Shown: positions 1 through 10,439, counted from the first letter of the stretch. The stretch: DNA of 64,000 nt from Erythrobacter sp. SD-21 (GCF_000181515.1 NZ_ABCG01000002.1:310001-374000); one strand, 5' to 3'. Program-made: numbers and translations. Notes: a model not told the origin generated them from the letters alone.

Positions 1-1
1 C

Positions 2-217
2 TTCGATTCCAGCTTCGATCGCGGCGAACCCGCCACCTTCCCGCTCCATCGCCTGGTCGAGGCGTGGCAGATGGCCATCCCCCAGATGGGCGTGGGCGAC
101 ACGATCGAGATCGCCGCGCCCGCCGACCTCGCCTATGGCCCCAAGGGCAAGGGGCCGATCCCCGGCGGCGCGACGCTGCTGTTCACCGTAAAGCTGATCG
201 CCATTCCCGAGGACTGA
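2..217 (+). CDS. FKBP-type peptidyl-prolyl cis-trans isomerase, C-terminal part
   Basis: The window opens inside a gene; 71 residues of its C-terminus are visible, ending at TGA 215-217. The piece has the hallmarks of the FKBP fold: a Glu-Ala-Trp-Gln segment after the 'V.EAWQ' turn, a stretch matching 'Y G P K G', and the final strand 'LLFTVKLI'. FKBPs catalyse cis-trans isomerisation of Xaa-Pro bonds and often act as periplasmic or cytoplasmic chaperones. The N-terminus, including any signal peptide, is outside the window, so cell location cannot be judged. Confidence 0.85.
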   Translation, partial: FDSSFDRGEPATFPLHRLVEAWQMAIPQMGVGDTIEIAAPADLAYGPKGKGPIPGGATLLFTVKLIAIPED

Positions 218-276
218 CGCCCGCTTGCCGGGCGCGCGATGTGTGGTAGCCTTGCCGCGCAGGAGGGAAGGCTTTC

Positions 277-960
277 ATGGACCCACTCGTTTCGCTCATC
301 GCCGCATCGCTGGCCTTCGTCGGCACGCATTTCGCGCTATCGCATCCCTTGCGCGCACCGCTCGCCGGGCGGATCGGGGAGAACGGGTTTCGCGGGCTCT
401 ATTCGGTCGTCGCGCTGGGGACGTTCGTCTGGGCGGTGACCGCCTTTCGCGCGGTCGGCCCGGGCGACGCGCCGCTGTGGCACGGCATGAGCGAAGTCCT
501 GTGGGCGATCGGGACCGTCGTGATGCTGCTGGCCTCGGTCCTGCTGGCCGGGTCTTTCTTGCGCAACCCCGCCCTGCCCGATCCCCGCGCGGCGCAGCAT
601 GCTGCTGCCGGGCCGCACGGGGTCTTCCATGTCACGCGCCACCCGATGATGTGGAGTTTCGCGCTCTGGGCGGGCGTGCATATCCTGCTGAGCCCGACAC
701 CGCGCCAGCTCGTGCTGGCCGGGGCGCTCGGCTTCCTCGCGCTGGTCGGCGCCCGCATGCAGGATCGCAAGAAGGAGCAGCTGATGGGCGAGGCCTGGGC
801 CGGGTGGGAGGCGCAGACGAGCTACTGGCCGCGGCTGGGACGGATTGCCAGGTCCGGGACCGTCGCCTGGATCGGGGGCATAGTGATCTGGCTCGCGGCC
901 ACTTACGGCCATATCCACGCGAACGGCGTGCCGGCAGGGCTGTGGCGCTGGATCGGCTAG
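277..960 (+). CDS. NnrU family integral membrane protein
   Basis: A 227-aa protein with about five or six hydrophobic helices. It begins with a segment ending in 'THFALSHP' and carries the central 'VTRHPMMWSF' motif typical of the NnrU/MAPEG-like membrane family. NnrU was named from denitrification clusters, and related plant and bacterial proteins (15-cis-zeta-carotene isomerase) share the fold, so the substrate cannot be inferred. The ATG at 277 follows a purine-rich AGGAGGG stretch at about -18 to -12. No denitrification genes are nearby. The family call is firm; function is open. Confidence 0.8.
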   Translation: MDPLVSLIAASLAFVGTHFALSHPLRAPLAGRIGENGFRGLYSVVALGTFVWAVTAFRAVGPGDAPLWHGMSEVLWAIGTVVMLLASVLLAGSFLRNPALPDPRAAQHAAAGPHGVFHVTRHPMMWSFALWAGVHILLSPTPRQLVLAGALGFLALVGARMQDRKKEQLMGEAWAGWEAQTSYWPRLGRIARSGTVAWIGGIVIWLAATYGHIHANGVPAGLWRWIG

Positions 961-1125
961 CCGCCGCGTTCAGCCTTCCGGGCGCGAGGGTGAACCATGG
1001 AACACATGGAACACGGTCCTGGAACAAGAACCGGCCAGCCCCACTAGGGCTGCGCCAGCGGGAAATCTCGACGGTTTGAAAGAGCCGCTGACGGCATACC
1101 AGCGGCCTGCAGCTGTAGGACAGCG

Positions 1126-1923
1126 CTACCTGCCCCGGAACTGCGGTGCGCGTTTCTCGATCAGGGCGTCGACCCCCTCCATGTGATCCTCGGTCGAATG
1201 CATCAGAGCCTGCGCGTTGGCCGCCATTTCGAGCGCCGCATCGTAAGTGGTCGAGCGACCCTGGCGCATGAGGTTCTTCGCCTGCCGCAGCGCGTGCGGC
1301 GGCATCGCCGCAACCTTGGCGGCGAGACCAAGCGCCTCGTCCGTCAGTGAATCATGTTCGAGCACGCGGCTCACAAGACCCCAGTCGAGCGCGGTGGAGG
1401 CGTCAATCACATCGCCGGTGTAGAAGAGCTCCGCCGCGCGCGCCTCGCCAATGATGCGCGGCAGGATCCATGTGCCGCCGTCGCCCGGAATGATGCCGAG
1501 CTTGAGGAAGGTGACGCCGAATTTCGCCTTCTCGCTCGCAATTCGCATGTCCGCGAGGCAGGCAAGGTCGCAGCCCAGTCCGATGGCCGGCCCGTTGACC
1601 GCTGCGATCAGTGGCACGCGTAGCGAATAGAGCGCGCGCAGGATCTTGTGGATGTTGTTGCGATATCCATCGGCAATCTCGGGCGCGGTGCCGCCGAAAT
1701 TGCCGGTCTTCTCCTTCATCGCCTTGATGTCGCCACCCGCGGAAAAGGCGCGTCCCGCCCCAGTGAGGATTACACAGCGCACATCGAGATCGGCGTTGAT
1801 CGCATCGCAGGCCGCGACGAAGGCATCCCCGTCGCCCGCCGCGCCGAGCGGATTCATGCTTTCGGGCCGATTGAGAGTGAGGGTGGTGACGTGGTCGGCG
1901 GTGTCGATCTGGAGGAGGCTCAT
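1126..1923 (-). CDS. Enoyl-CoA hydratase/isomerase (crotonase) family protein
   Basis: A 265-aa crotonase-fold protein, normal length for the family. The first oxyanion-hole segment 'AFSAGGDIKAM' (about residues 60-70) and the second around 'NGPAIGLGCDLA' (about residues 110-121) are both present. The family acts on acyl-CoA thioesters, for example hydrating 2-enoyl-CoA in beta-oxidation. A Gly-Asp-Gly pair follows in 'GIIPGDGGTW', where classical hydratases often carry a catalytic Glu, so activity may be a non-classical hydratase or isomerase. It shares 4 bp (ATGA) with the upstream hydrolase gene, which suggests one operon with the hydrolase and dxs. Confidence 0.88.
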   Translation of the reverse strand: MSLLQIDTADHVTTLTLNRPESMNPLGAAGDGDAFVAACDAINADLDVRCVILTGAGRAFSAGGDIKAMKEKTGNFGGTAPEIADGYRNNIHKILRALYSLRVPLIAAVNGPAIGLGCDLACLADMRIASEKAKFGVTFLKLGIIPGDGGTWILPRIIGEARAAELFYTGDVIDASTALDWGLVSRVLEHDSLTDEALGLAAKVAAMPPHALRQAKNLMRQGRSTTYDAALEMAANAQALMHSTEDHMEGVDALIEKRAPQFRGR

Positions 1924-2738
1924 CGGGCTTCGCTTTCTTCGGGGTGCTTTGCGAGAAATGTCAGAACGGCCTCTTCGGCCTCGTCGTCCCAGGCAAGGTC
2001 GTGGCCCTTGCCGGGAAAGATGACCAGTTCGGCATCGTCCCGCACCGAAGCAAGTTGGTGTGCGTGCGCCTCCGGGATGAGCGTATCGGCAGTGCCGTGG
2101 AGGATAAGGACCGGTGCGGCGACTTGGGCGAGTTTCCGTTCGTTATCATAACGCGAACGCAGGAGAAGGCGGGTCGGCAGGAAACGCAGCTTCTCCGCCG
2201 CAAGCTGGCGAAGGCTTGCGAATGGCGAAATCAGGATGAGGGCGCGAGGAGCGTGCTCGCTGGCAAGCTGTGTTGCGACGCCCGACCCGATGGAATTGCC
2301 TATCAGCACCATTTCGTTCGCCGCAACTCCTTGCTGGGCGAGGAAACCGAGGGCAGCGCGGCCGTCTGCATACAATCCCTCTTCGCTGGGATGTCCTGGA
2401 TTGCCGCGATAGCCGCGATATTCCGCGGCCAGCACGCCGTATCCGGCTGGCACGAGGCGGTCGGTTGCGACCACGCTGGAGACCCAATCGGCACCGTTGC
2501 CGTGAAAATAGGCAATTGTCGGAAAGCCGGGTGTGGCCGGTCGGTAGCCCGCGGTGATGTCGAGCCCATCGCTGGTGCGATATGTGACTTCCTCAAAGCC
2601 ACCGGTGGCCGGGCCGATGCCCTGTGGCGCAGGGTAGATCAGCCGCTCCTGCTGGTTCCACAGCAGCAGCGCGACAGCTAAGTAGGAAATGAGAAGAAGG
2701 CCGAAAAACCACATGGTCTTGCGGACCAGTGGGCTCAA
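1920..2738 (-). CDS. Alpha/beta hydrolase, membrane-anchored (YqkD/BEM46-like)
   Basis: A 272-aa protein with an N-terminal hydrophobic helix (about residues 9-28) followed by an alpha/beta hydrolase domain. Visible landmarks are the oxyanion region 'YFHGNGADW', the nucleophile elbow 'GNSIGSG', and the C-terminal acid and His regions around 'HGTADTLIP' and 'GKGHDL'. This arrangement resembles the BEM46/ABHD13 group of anchored serine hydrolases; the substrate is unknown. It overlaps dxs upstream and the crotonase gene downstream by 4 bp each, so the three are probably co-transcribed and translationally coupled. Confidence 0.85.
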   Translation of the reverse strand: MSPLVRKTMWFFGLLLISYLAVALLLWNQQERLIYPAPQGIGPATGGFEEVTYRTSDGLDITAGYRPATPGFPTIAYFHGNGADWVSSVVATDRLVPAGYGVLAAEYRGYRGNPGHPSEEGLYADGRAALGFLAQQGVAANEMVLIGNSIGSGVATQLASEHAPRALILISPFASLRQLAAEKLRFLPTRLLLRSRYDNERKLAQVAAPVLILHGTADTLIPEAHAHQLASVRDDAELVIFPGKGHDLAWDDEAEEAVLTFLAKHPEESEAR

Positions 2739-4657
2739 GCCCGCGCCTCTTCCACGCCTGCGCTGTTATGCCTCAGCGCGCTGAGCACCGTGTCAACGAT
2801 ATGCGGCGCGTTGAGGCCCGCCTCGTCATACTGCTTCGTCGGATCGTCCTGGTCCTGGAAGGCATCGGGCAGGCGCATGGTGCGTACCTTTAGCCCGCCA
2901 TCCGTTAGGCCCTCGTCGCTGGCGTAGGTCAGCACATGCGCGCCGAGTCCGCCCACGGCGCCTTCCTCGATGGTTACCACGACCTCGTGGCTGCGCATGA
3001 TTTGCTCGATCAGCGCAGTGTCGAGCGGCTTGGCAAAGCGCATGTCGGCGACGGTCGTCGACAGGCCCTTGGCTTCCAGCTGGTCGGCGGCCTTCTTGGC
3101 CTCCTCCAGCCGCGCGCCCAAGGAAAGGATGGCGACCTTGCTGCCTTCGCGCATGATGCGGCCCTTGCCGATCTCAAACTTTTCGAGCTTCTCCGGAATT
3201 TCGACGCCGGTGCCTGCGCCGCGCGGATAGCGGAAGGCGATGGGGCCATCATCATATTCGGCCGCCGTGTAGGTCATATGCGCCAGCTCCGCCTCGTCGG
3301 CGGCGGCCATGACCACGAAATTGGGCAGCGTGGCGAGATAGGTTATGTCGAAGCTTCCGGCGTGCGTGCAGCCATCCGCACCGACCAGCCCGGCGCGATC
3401 GATGGCGAAGCGCACGGGCAGGTTCTGGATCGCCACGTCATGCACCACCTGGTCGTAGGCGCGCTGGAGGAAGGTCGAATAGATCGCGGCGAAGGGCCGC
3501 ATGCCTTCCGCGGCAAGGCCGGCGGCAAACGTCACGCCGTGCTGTTCGGCGATGCCGACGTCGAAGGCCTTGTCGGGATGCGCTTGCGCGAATTTGTCGA
3601 CGCCCGTCCCGCTCGGCATGGCGGCGGTGATGGCGCAGATGCGCGGATCGTCGTTGGCGAGCTTGGCCAGCGTTTCGCCGAAGACGTTCTGGTAGGCGGG
3701 CGGGCCGCCGCTCGACTTCTTCTGCTCGCCGGTCACGACATCGAACTTGGCGACGCCGTGGTATTTGTCGGCGCTGTTTTCGGCGGGCGCGTAGCCCTTG
3801 CCCTTTTGCGTCACCACATGGATCAGCACCGGGCCCTGCTCGCTGTCACGCACATTTTCGAGCACCGGGATGAGGTGGTCGAGGTTGTGCCCGTCGATCG
3901 GGCCGACGTAATAGAAGCCGAGCTCTTCGAACAGCGTGCCACCGGTGACCATGCCGCGCGCGTATTCCTCGGCCTTTTCCAGGCTGGAATGGACGCGTCG
4001 GCTGAGCTTCTTCGACAAGCGCGAGGCAAGGCTGCGCAGGCCGAGATATTCGCTGCTCGACACGGTGCGCGCGAGATAGGCCGATAGCCCGCCCACGGGC
4101 GGGGCGATCGACATGTCGTTATCGTTGAGGATCACCACCAGGCGATTGCCCGCCTGTTCGGCGTTGTTCATCGCCTCATAGGCCATGCCGGCGCTCATCG
4201 CGCCGTCGCCGATCACGGCAATGCCGCGGCCCGGGCGGCCCTGCATCTTGTTGGCCATGGCAAAGCCGAGCGCGGCGCTGATCGAGGTCGAGGAATGCGC
4301 GGCGCCAAAGGGATCGTATTCGCTCTCGCTGCGCTTGGTGAAACCCGACAGGCCCCCACCCTGGCGCAGGGTGCGGATACGGTCGCGGCGACCGGTGAGG
4401 ATCTTGTGCGGATAGCACTGGTGGCCCACGTCCCACACCAGCTTGTCGGTCGGCGTGTCGAACACGTAATGGATGGCGGTGGTCAGCTCGACCACGCCAA
4501 GGCCGGAACCGAGATGCCCGCCGGTGGTCCCGACCGCGTCGATCATTTCAGTGCGCAGTTCGTCGGATAGCTGGCGGAGCTGGTCCTGCTTCAGCTTGCG
4601 CAGGTCGGCGGGTGTGTCGACCGTGTCGAGCAGAGGGGTATGGGGGCGTTCACTCAT
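2735..4657 (-). CDS. dxs: 1-deoxy-D-xylulose-5-phosphate synthase
   Basis: The 640-aa protein has the full length and landmarks of Dxs. The thiamine diphosphate site appears as '[17 protein letters not shown]' followed by 'NDNDMSI', the central transketolase pyrimidine domain contains '[18 protein letters not shown]', and a C-terminal transketolase domain closes the protein. It condenses pyruvate with glyceraldehyde 3-phosphate in the first step of the MEP isoprenoid pathway, which supplies quinones, carotenoids and hopanoids. It leads a three-gene minus-strand operon with the hydrolase and crotonase genes, both ATGA-overlapped. The start at 4657 gives the usual short N-terminal extension before '[14 protein letters not shown]'. 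Confidence 0.97.
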   Translation of the reverse strand: MSERPHTPLLDTVDTPADLRKLKQDQLRQLSDELRTEMIDAVGTTGGHLGSGLGVVELTTAIHYVFDTPTDKLVWDVGHQCYPHKILTGRRDRIRTLRQGGGLSGFTKRSESEYDPFGAAHSSTSISAALGFAMANKMQGRPGRGIAVIGDGAMSAGMAYEAMNNAEQAGNRLVVILNDNDMSIAPPVGGLSAYLARTVSSSEYLGLRSLASRLSKKLSRRVHSSLEKAEEYARGMVTGGTLFEELGFYYVGPIDGHNLDHLIPVLENVRDSEQGPVLIHVVTQKGKGYAPAENSADKYHGVAKFDVVTGEQKKSSGGPPAYQNVFGETLAKLANDDPRICAITAAMPSGTGVDKFAQAHPDKAFDVGIAEQHGVTFAAGLAAEGMRPFAAIYSTFLQRAYDQVVHDVAIQNLPVRFAIDRAGLVGADGCTHAGSFDITYLATLPNFVVMAAADEAELAHMTYTAAEYDDGPIAFRYPRGAGTGVEIPEKLEKFEIGKGRIMREGSKVAILSLGARLEEAKKAADQLEAKGLSTTVADMRFAKPLDTALIEQIMRSHEVVVTIEEGAVGGLGAHVLTYASDEGLTDGGLKVRTMRLPDAFQDQDDPTKQYDEAGLNAPHIVDTVLSALRHNSAGVEEARA

Positions 4658-4734
4658 ACGAATGTTCTACACGCGGATTTCCGAACTGTCGATGAACGGT
4701 TTACCGCTGATAATGCACGGCTTGGCGCTGGCGC

Positions 4735-5202
4735 TCAGGCGGCGCAGTCGTCACACAACCCGCGCAGCTCGACCACAGGGCGCACATCGGTGAAGCCCGC
4801 GTCCTTTCCCGCCTCGCGCAACGCGCCTGTGACGCGGTCGTCGTCGATATGGGTGGCCTTGCCGCAATCGTCGCAGATGAGGAAGATACAGTCGTGGCGG
4901 CAGCCCGGGTGCGTGTTGACGAGATAGGCGTTCGCGCTCTCGATCCGGTTGGCGAGATTGGTCCGCACGAAGAGATCGAGGATGCGATAGACGCTGTTGG
5001 GCGCGACCCTCTTGCCGCGTGCGGCCGAAAGGTTGTCGGCAATGTCATAGGCACTGGCGGGCTTTTCGTGCCGCGCGAGTTCCTGGAACACGGACTGGCG
5101 CATGCCGGTCCACTGCTCGCCGGCGTCGGTCAGAGTGAGGCGAGCGGCGTCGATCAGATCGTCGCCCGAATGTTCGTGATGCGCGTGTGCGTGTCCTGCC
5201 AT
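4735..5202 (-). CDS. Fur family transcriptional regulator, Zur-like
   Basis: A 155-aa Fur-superfamily repressor. The N-terminal His-rich tail (AHAHHEH) precedes a winged helix containing 'NSVYRILDLF'. The C-terminal half carries two Cys-x2-Cys pairs, in 'ICDDCG' and 'GLCDDC', as in structural zinc sites of Fur proteins. The 'FLICDDCGKA' and 'ELRGLCDDC' arrangement is closer to Zur than to Fur or Irr, so zinc-responsive repression is the best guess. No zinc-uptake genes lie alongside, and PerR-like roles cannot be excluded by eye. It sits between msrA and dxs on the same strand, with 37 bp to msrA. Confidence 0.82.
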   Translation of the reverse strand: MAGHAHAHHEHSGDDLIDAARLTLTDAGEQWTGMRQSVFQELARHEKPASAYDIADNLSAARGKRVAPNSVYRILDLFVRTNLANRIESANAYLVNTHPGCRHDCIFLICDDCGKATHIDDDRVTGALREAGKDAGFTDVRPVVELRGLCDDCAA

Positions 5203-5239
5203 GCGTCAGGAGGTAAGACGCGTCGCGCAAGCGCGCAAG

Positions 5240-5920
5240 TCAGTTGCGGCGGAACTCGGCCCGGTAGAGCGCGGGGTATAGCCGCTTGAGGGCCGCCACC
5301 TTGGGCGCGTCCCAGCGCAGGATATAGCCGTGGCGCGGGTTCTTTGCGGCGAAGTCCTGGTGGTAGGTTTCGGCGGCGTAGAAGGTGCGGGCCGGCTCGA
5401 TGCTCGTGACGATCGGCGCGTCCCACTTGCCGCTCTTGGGCAGCTGGGCCAGATAGCTTCCCGCCACCGTGCGTTGTTCGGCAGACAGGGGAATCAGCTC
5501 GGCGTTGTAGTGCGCGCCGCGGTCGGGGCCCTGGCGGTTCTTGAGCGTGGGGTCGATCACCACCGAGAAGAAGATGCGCAGCAGCTGATCATAGCGCACG
5601 ACGCTGGGGTCGTAGGTGACCTTCACCGCCTCGACATGGTCAGTTACGCCCGAGGATACGAGGCTGTAATCGGCCTGGCGCTTCGTCCCGCCGTGATAGC
5701 CCGAGACGGCGCTGGTCACGCCCTTGGTGTGGCTGAAGACGGCCTCGACGCCCCAGAAACAGCCTCCGGCGAAGATCGCAGTTTTCAGACCCTTGCCTTC
5801 GCTGGCCTTGCGCGCAGCTGCGGGCGCCTCGACCACCTTTTCGGCGGCGAAGGCGGGCTGCTGGCAGGCGGAAGCGAAGGTGAGCGCGCCTGCCGCCATG
5901 ATAAGGGCGGCACGGCGCAT
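5240..5920 (-). CDS. msrA: Peptide-methionine (S)-S-oxide reductase, exported
   Basis: MsrA repairs oxidised methionine in proteins. The catalytic 'GGCFWGVEAVF' motif lies about 55 residues in, and 'YHGGTKRQADYSLVSSG' and 'YHQDF' also match the family. The N-terminus is a hydrophobic signal ending 'FASAC', so the protein is exported and may be a lipoprotein with an imperfect lipobox; many MsrA proteins are cytoplasmic, so this one probably protects the envelope. I place the start at the ATG at 5920, which shares one base with the TGA of the small upstream gene. A TTG at 5923 is the other candidate. Confidence 0.93.
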   Translation of the reverse strand: MRRAALIMAAGALTFASACQQPAFAAEKVVEAPAAARKASEGKGLKTAIFAGGCFWGVEAVFSHTKGVTSAVSGYHGGTKRQADYSLVSSGVTDHVEAVKVTYDPSVVRYDQLLRIFFSVVIDPTLKNRQGPDRGAHYNAELIPLSAEQRTVAGSYLAQLPKSGKWDAPIVTSIEPARTFYAAETYHQDFAAKNPRHGYILRWDAPKVAALKRLYPALYRAEFRRN

Positions 5921-6039
5921 CAAAGGACCGCCGCGATGGCCGAGACGATTTCCGTCCCGTTGGAGAAGGCGATGACAAAGGTTCCGGCGAGGAAGCCGAT
6001 GCCGAAATTGCGATAGAGGTCGGGGCTGAAGAGGTTCAT
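5920..6039 (-). CDS. 39-aa membrane microprotein coupled to msrA
   Basis: A short reading frame starts at ATG 6039 with sequence MNLFSPDLYRNFGIGFLAGT and continues into a hydrophobic helix ending AIAAVL. Its TGA overlaps the msrA ATG by one base (TGATG), a classic coupling arrangement. The single hydrophobic segment suggests an inner-membrane peptide. I do not recognise a family. It could be a true small protein or a leader peptide that drives msrA translation. Confidence 0.5.
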   Translation of the reverse strand: MNLFSPDLYRNFGIGFLAGTFVIAFSNGTEIVSAIAAVL

Positions 6040-6154
6040 GTCGTATTCTTTCGTGGACTTATCCCACGTGGTTACACATCGCCCGATGTAAAGGCGCTGA
6101 ATGGCTTGGTTGTGCGGCGTTCAGGACCGATTGTGGCCGCCCGGCAAAGGCCCC

Positions 6155-7741
6155 TTAGTGCCGGAAGTGTCGCATTCCGGTAAACACCATGGCGAGGCCC
6201 TGTTCGTCCGCTGCGGCGACCACTTCCTCGTCGCGGATCGAGCCGCCCGGCTGGATGATCGCAGTTGCGCCCGCCTCGGCGGCGGCCTGCAGGCCGTCGG
6301 CGAAGGGGAAGAAGGCGTCCGAGGCCACGGCGCTGCCCACGGCACGGCTCTGGTCCCAGCTGTATTTCTCGGCAGCTTCGGCGGCCTTGATCGCGGCGAT
6401 GCGCGAGCTGTCGCGGCGGTTCATCTGCCCAGCACCGATGCCCGCCGTCGCGCCGTCCTTGGCGTAGACGATGGCGTTCGATTTCACGTGGCGCGCCACG
6501 GTCCAGGCGAAGAGACAGTCCTTCAGTTCTTGGCTTGTCGGTTCGCGTTTGGTGACGACCTTGAGGTCGGCTTCGGTAATCGCGCCGTTGTCGCGCGTCT
6601 GGACGAGCAGGCCGCCGGTGATCGGCTTGACGAGCAGTCCGCCCCGGCGCGGGTCGGGCAGGTCGCCGGTGACGAGCAGGCGCAGGTTCTTTTTCTTCGC
6701 AAAGGCGGCACGGGCCTCGTCGCTGACCGACGGGGCGATGACGACTTCGGTGAAGATCTGGCAGATCGCCTCGGCGGTTTCGCCGTCGAGCTCGGTGTTG
6801 ACCGCGACGATGCCGCCAAAGGCCGAAACGCTGTCGCACTGCAGCGCCTCGTTCCACGCATCGATCAGCCTCGCGCCTTGCGCGACGCCGCAGGGGTTGG
6901 CGTGCTTCACGATCACGACCGCCGGCTCGCCGCCGGCAAATTCGGCGCACAGCTCGAGCGCGGCGTCGGCGTCGTTGTAATTGTTGTAGCTGAGTTCCTT
7001 GCCCTGCAGCTGCTCGGCCTGCGCGATGCCCTTCGCGTGCGGGCCAACCGGGGTGTATAGCGCCGCCTTCTGGTGCGGGTTCTCGCCATAGCGCAAGGTC
7101 ACCGGCGCCTTGCCGTTGATGGCGAGGAAGTCGGGGAACAGCTGCTGCTGGTCCGAAAAACCGAACCACTGGCTGATCATCGAATCATAGGCGGCGGTTG
7201 CAGCGAAGGCCTTAGCCACGCATTTGCGGCGGAAGTCGAGGCTGGTCGCACCGCTGGCTTCCAGCTCGCCCAGCAGCGTGTCGTAATCGGCCGGGTCGGT
7301 GACGATGGTGACGAACTGATGGTTCTTCGCCGCGCTGCGCACCATGGACGGCCCGCCGATATCGATGTTCTCGATGATCTCGTCGCGCTCCGCGCCCTTG
7401 GCGACGGTCGCCTCGAAGGGATAGAGATTGACCACCACGAGGTCGATCGCGCCGATTGCGTGTTCCTCCATGGCGGCCGCGTGCTCGGGATTGTCGCGCA
7501 CGGCGAGGAGCCCGCCGTGAACCATGGGGTGCAGCGTCTTCACGCGGCCGTCCATCATTTCGGGAAAACCGGTGAGGTCGGAGACGTCCTTCACCTCGAG
7601 GCCCGCTTCGCGCAGCGCCTTCGCCGTACCACCGGTCGAGACCAGCTCGACACCCTTGGCGGCCAGCGCCTTGCCCAGATCCACCAAACCGCTCTTGTCG
7701 GACACCGAAAGAAGTGCCCGCTTGATTGCCACGTCTGACAT
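6155..7741 (-). CDS. purH: Bifunctional AICAR transformylase / IMP cyclohydrolase
   Basis: A 528-aa protein, the usual length for PurH. The N-terminal MGS-like IMP cyclohydrolase domain starts '[17 protein letters not shown]' and contains '[14 protein letters not shown]'. The C-terminal AICAR formyltransferase domain contains '[14 protein letters not shown]' and '[10 protein letters not shown]', the latter carrying the conserved Lys-His pair. It performs the last two steps of de novo purine synthesis, in the cytoplasm. It is the last gene of rpe - heparinase-like - purH, with only 8 bp separating it from the heparinase gene. Confidence 0.98.
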   Translation of the reverse strand: MSDVAIKRALLSVSDKSGLVDLGKALAAKGVELVSTGGTAKALREAGLEVKDVSDLTGFPEMMDGRVKTLHPMVHGGLLAVRDNPEHAAAMEEHAIGAIDLVVVNLYPFEATVAKGAERDEIIENIDIGGPSMVRSAAKNHQFVTIVTDPADYDTLLGELEASGATSLDFRRKCVAKAFAATAAYDSMISQWFGFSDQQQLFPDFLAINGKAPVTLRYGENPHQKAALYTPVGPHAKGIAQAEQLQGKELSYNNYNDADAALELCAEFAGGEPAVVIVKHANPCGVAQGARLIDAWNEALQCDSVSAFGGIVAVNTELDGETAEAICQIFTEVVIAPSVSDEARAAFAKKKNLRLLVTGDLPDPRRGGLLVKPITGGLLVQTRDNGAITEADLKVVTKREPTSQELKDCLFAWTVARHVKSNAIVYAKDGATAGIGAGQMNRRDSSRIAAIKAAEAAEKYSWDQSRAVGSAVASDAFFPFADGLQAAAEAGATAIIQPGGSIRDEEVVAAADEQGLAMVFTGMRHFRH

Positions 7742-7749
7742 TGAAACTT

Positions 7750-9780
7750 CTATCCCATTTTCTTGAGCAGCCAGGGGAAGCGTTCCCCGCTGCGAGCGGC
7801 CATGCCTTCGACCACGATCTGCTGCGTGCCATGCGGACGGCCCTGGCCATCGACCCAGAGGCTGTCCTCCAGCGCGCAGTGCGCCTCGCCGCTAGAACCT
7901 GCGAGGCGGAATTGCCAGTAGCTTGCGTCGGCCAGCGCCAGATGAACGCCCATTGCGTCGTCGGTCAGCCTGGCCTCCACTCCGCGCCCGAGGTGGAAGC
8001 GGATGGCGAATCCGATCTTGCCGCGCTTGCCCTTGCGTCCCGAAGGCTCGAGCACATCCTCTCCGCGCAGTTCTGTGCCGTCGTCGGAAAGGATGAGGAT
8101 GCGGCGATGCAGTAGCCCGTGGCGTGCGACATACCCGTTGTGCGAGGCTTCCAGCTTGGCCGCCTTGCGTTCGTTCGTGTGGACCGTCTCGCGGTGGAAA
8201 TCGACTTCCTCCACCCCCTTGCCGATCTTGCCGTTGATTAGGACGGCGGTGGAATTCGCCTCGTCCAGCACCAGCGTCGAATGGGCCGAGGTGCCGCGCA
8301 ATCCCTGTTCGATTCGCGCAGGCACCAGCGCTCCGGCAAGCTCCGCGCCGCCGCAATTGACGACGATCCGCTGAGCCCCATGCGAAAATTCGAATGCCAG
8401 CGTCGAAGCGCAGCCGTGGCGCGCGTGGCGCGGCTTGGGCGGCGGTGCGGCGTCCATCACCAGCACGCCTTCCTTCGCGCGGACGCGCTGGTAGCCCCAG
8501 TGCCGAGCATCGACCATCGGCCGTGCGCGCACGCCGCTAGCGGTCACCAGCGAGTCGAGCGCCGGTTCGCCCACGACGGCGCTGCCCTGCCAGCTGCCGA
8601 GGCCCCTGTCCCCCATGCGCAGCGAAAGCAGCGCCGGGACCAGCAGGCCGAGCAGCGCGTCGAGGACGGTGGGCGGCTCTTCCTTCACCGCTTCGTAGCA
8701 GGCGCGAAGATCGGTCAGCAGCGCAATCGCCTGCGCCTGCGCGGTCGGACTGCGCGAGAGCACCCCGCCGTCGTCGCTCACCAGTTCGCCCAGCGTGCGC
8801 AGCAGGCCGGCTTCGCCATGCAAGCGGCGCGGCTTGCCGTCGGGAAGCAGCAGACCGGCCGCCACGATGGCGGTCCAGCCGGTGACCTGCGCCATCCGGT
8901 CTTCGCCGTTCGCCACCTGCCGGTCGAGCCAGCGTGCGGTCATCTCGATCGCCTCGAGCAGCGGGTTCTTGAGCCTTTCGCCTTCGCCCGAAAGCAGGAC
9001 AGGCGTGTGCACCAGCCAATTGAGGAGGCGCAGGCCCGCAAGTTCGACATCCCACGCCGGCCCCTTGCCCGGCTCAGGGTTCTTGGCGAGCCACTTCTCG
9101 AAGATCGCGCCCGAGGTATCCGCGCATTGCCCGCGCGGTGCGCAGGATGAGAGGTCGCGCATCCAGGTAAATCCGTGGACCGCCCGCACGAAAGGCTCGG
9201 CTAGCTTCGAGGGCGAGCCGAAGTCGAGCTTCGCGATCGCCACTTTCAGCCCGGCGACCTGCATCTGCCCCGCGCGCAGAGACATGCCCGCCACGCGGTC
9301 GCCCGCCAGCGGGGTTTCGACCATGGCGAGGAAGCGCGGGCGGGCAGGCTTGCGCAGCGGCGCGGCGAGCACCGAGCCGGGCACGCCCATCTTGTATCCC
9401 CAGCGGACCAGCGCATCGAGCGCGCCGCCATGCGGGAGGGCGAAGTCGGCCGGCACGAGCGAGCGCGCCGGTTCGAGCGGTTCGGGATCGATCTCCGGCT
9501 CGGGCGCCGGTGTGACGACTGGCCTGGGTGCCGGCTCGGCCACCGGGGCAGGCGTCGCTGCAGCCGGCTCGGGCTCGACCGCGATCCTGGCCTCGGATCC
9601 CGCTTCGGGCACGGGCGCGGAATTCGTCGCCTCGATCGCCTCTTCGATATCGATCTGGTCGGACTCGACCTCGTCCTCGACCAGAGGTTCGGGATCGTCG
9701 AACAGCGGCAGGGCGACCTGGACCTCGTGCCCGGCATCCTCGCGCGCGGCGCTGAGGAGGTCGGAGTGCCCCTCGCTCAT
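7750..9780 (-). CDS. Heparinase II/III family protein
   Basis: A protein of about 676 aa. Residues roughly 20-130 are an acidic, Pro/Ala/Glu-rich segment of low complexity, followed by an alpha-helical region ('[10 protein letters not shown]', '[16 protein letters not shown]') and a C-terminal beta-rich heparinase II/III-like domain (from about residue 440, with '[16 protein letters not shown]' and '[16 protein letters not shown]'). The family cleaves uronate-containing polysaccharides by lyase chemistry. I see no signal peptide. The start at ATG 9780 shares ATGA with the end of rpe; a longer in-frame extension upstream would lie inside rpe and is rejected. The substrate is unknown; an envelope or capsular polysaccharide is plausible. 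Confidence 0.88.
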   Translation of the reverse strand: MSEGHSDLLSAAREDAGHEVQVALPLFDDPEPLVEDEVESDQIDIEEAIEATNSAPVPEAGSEARIAVEPEPAAATPAPVAEPAPRPVVTPAPEPEIDPEPLEPARSLVPADFALPHGGALDALVRWGYKMGVPGSVLAAPLRKPARPRFLAMVETPLAGDRVAGMSLRAGQMQVAGLKVAIAKLDFGSPSKLAEPFVRAVHGFTWMRDLSSCAPRGQCADTSGAIFEKWLAKNPEPGKGPAWDVELAGLRLLNWLVHTPVLLSGEGERLKNPLLEAIEMTARWLDRQVANGEDRMAQVTGWTAIVAAGLLLPDGKPRRLHGEAGLLRTLGELVSDDGGVLSRSPTAQAQAIALLTDLRACYEAVKEEPPTVLDALLGLLVPALLSLRMGDRGLGSWQGSAVVGEPALDSLVTASGVRARPMVDARHWGYQRVRAKEGVLVMDAAPPPKPRHARHGCASTLAFEFSHGAQRIVVNCGGAELAGALVPARIEQGLRGTSAHSTLVLDEANSTAVLINGKIGKGVEEVDFHRETVHTNERKAAKLEASHNGYVARHGLLHRRILILSDDGTELRGEDVLEPSGRKGKRGKIGFAIRFHLGRGVEARLTDDAMGVHLALADASYWQFRLAGSSGEAHCALEDSLWVDGQGRPHGTQQIVVEGMAARSGERFPWLLKKMG

Positions 9781-10439
9781 CCCCGCCCCTTCAGAGCAGC
9801 AATGTTGGAGGCGTATTTCTCCGGCCCGCCCCGGAAAGTGGCCGATCCGGCAACCAGCACATCGGCCCCCGCCTCCACGCAAAGCGGTGCGGTGGTCGGG
9901 TCGACCCCGCCGTCGACCTCGAGGCGGATGTCCTTGCCGCATTGATCGATCATCTTGCGGATCGCTTCGATCTTGCGCAGCTGCGAATGGATGAAGCTCT
10001 GCCCACCGAAACCGGGATTGACGCTCATCACCAGCACGAGGTCGACTTCCTCGATGAGGTAGTCGAGCATCTTCGCAGGCGTGCCCGGGTTGAGCACCAC
10101 GCCCGCCTGCTTGCCGAGGTTCTTGATCGCCTGCAGCGTGCGATGGATGTGCGGGCCAGCTTCCGGATGGACGGTGATGATGTCCGCGCCGGCTTCGGCA
10201 AAAGCCTCAAGGTAAGGGTCGACCGGTTCGATCATCAGGTGGACGTCGAAGGGCTTCTTCGTATGCGGGCGCAGCGCCTTCACCACGGCTGGACCGATGG
10301 TGATGTTGGGCACGTAATGCCCGTCCATCACATCGATGTGGATCCAGTCCGCCCCGGCCTCGTCGACCGCGCGAACCTCCTCGCCCAGCCGGGCGAAATC
10401 GGCGGAAAGGATCGAGGGAGAAATCAGCGGAACGGTCAT
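9777..10439 (-). CDS. rpe: Ribulose-phosphate 3-epimerase
   Basis: The 220-aa TIM-barrel enzyme interconverts ribulose 5-phosphate and xylulose 5-phosphate. Diagnostic motifs are the N-terminal '[17 protein letters not shown]', the metal-binding '[17 protein letters not shown]', and the phosphate-binding end '[15 protein letters not shown]'. I chose the ATG at 10439 ([10 protein letters not shown]) because it matches the family's N-terminus; an upstream in-frame start would add 19 residues unlike the family. It leads the operon with the heparinase-like gene (ATGA overlap) and purH. Confidence 0.97.
   Translation of the reverse strand: MTVPLISPSILSADFARLGEEVRAVDEAGADWIHIDVMDGHYVPNITIGPAVVKALRPHTKKPFDVHLMIEPVDPYLEAFAEAGADIITVHPEAGPHIHRTLQAIKNLGKQAGVVLNPGTPAKMLDYLIEEVDLVLVMSVNPGFGGQSFIHSQLRKIEAIRKMIDQCGKDIRLEVDGGVDPTTAPLCVEAGADVLVAGSATFRGGPEKYASNIAALKGRG

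Noticed and set aside
2936-4087. Long plus-strand open frame opposite dxs
   Set aside because: It is antisense to an unmistakable dxs gene and has the His/Arg/Gly-rich composition of GC-rich shadow frames.
6101-7060. 319-codon plus-strand frame opposite purH
   Set aside because: Fully antisense to purH with no domain features.
8281-9150. 289-codon plus-strand frame opposite the heparinase-like gene
   Set aside because: Antisense shadow with low-complexity Arg/Ala/His composition.
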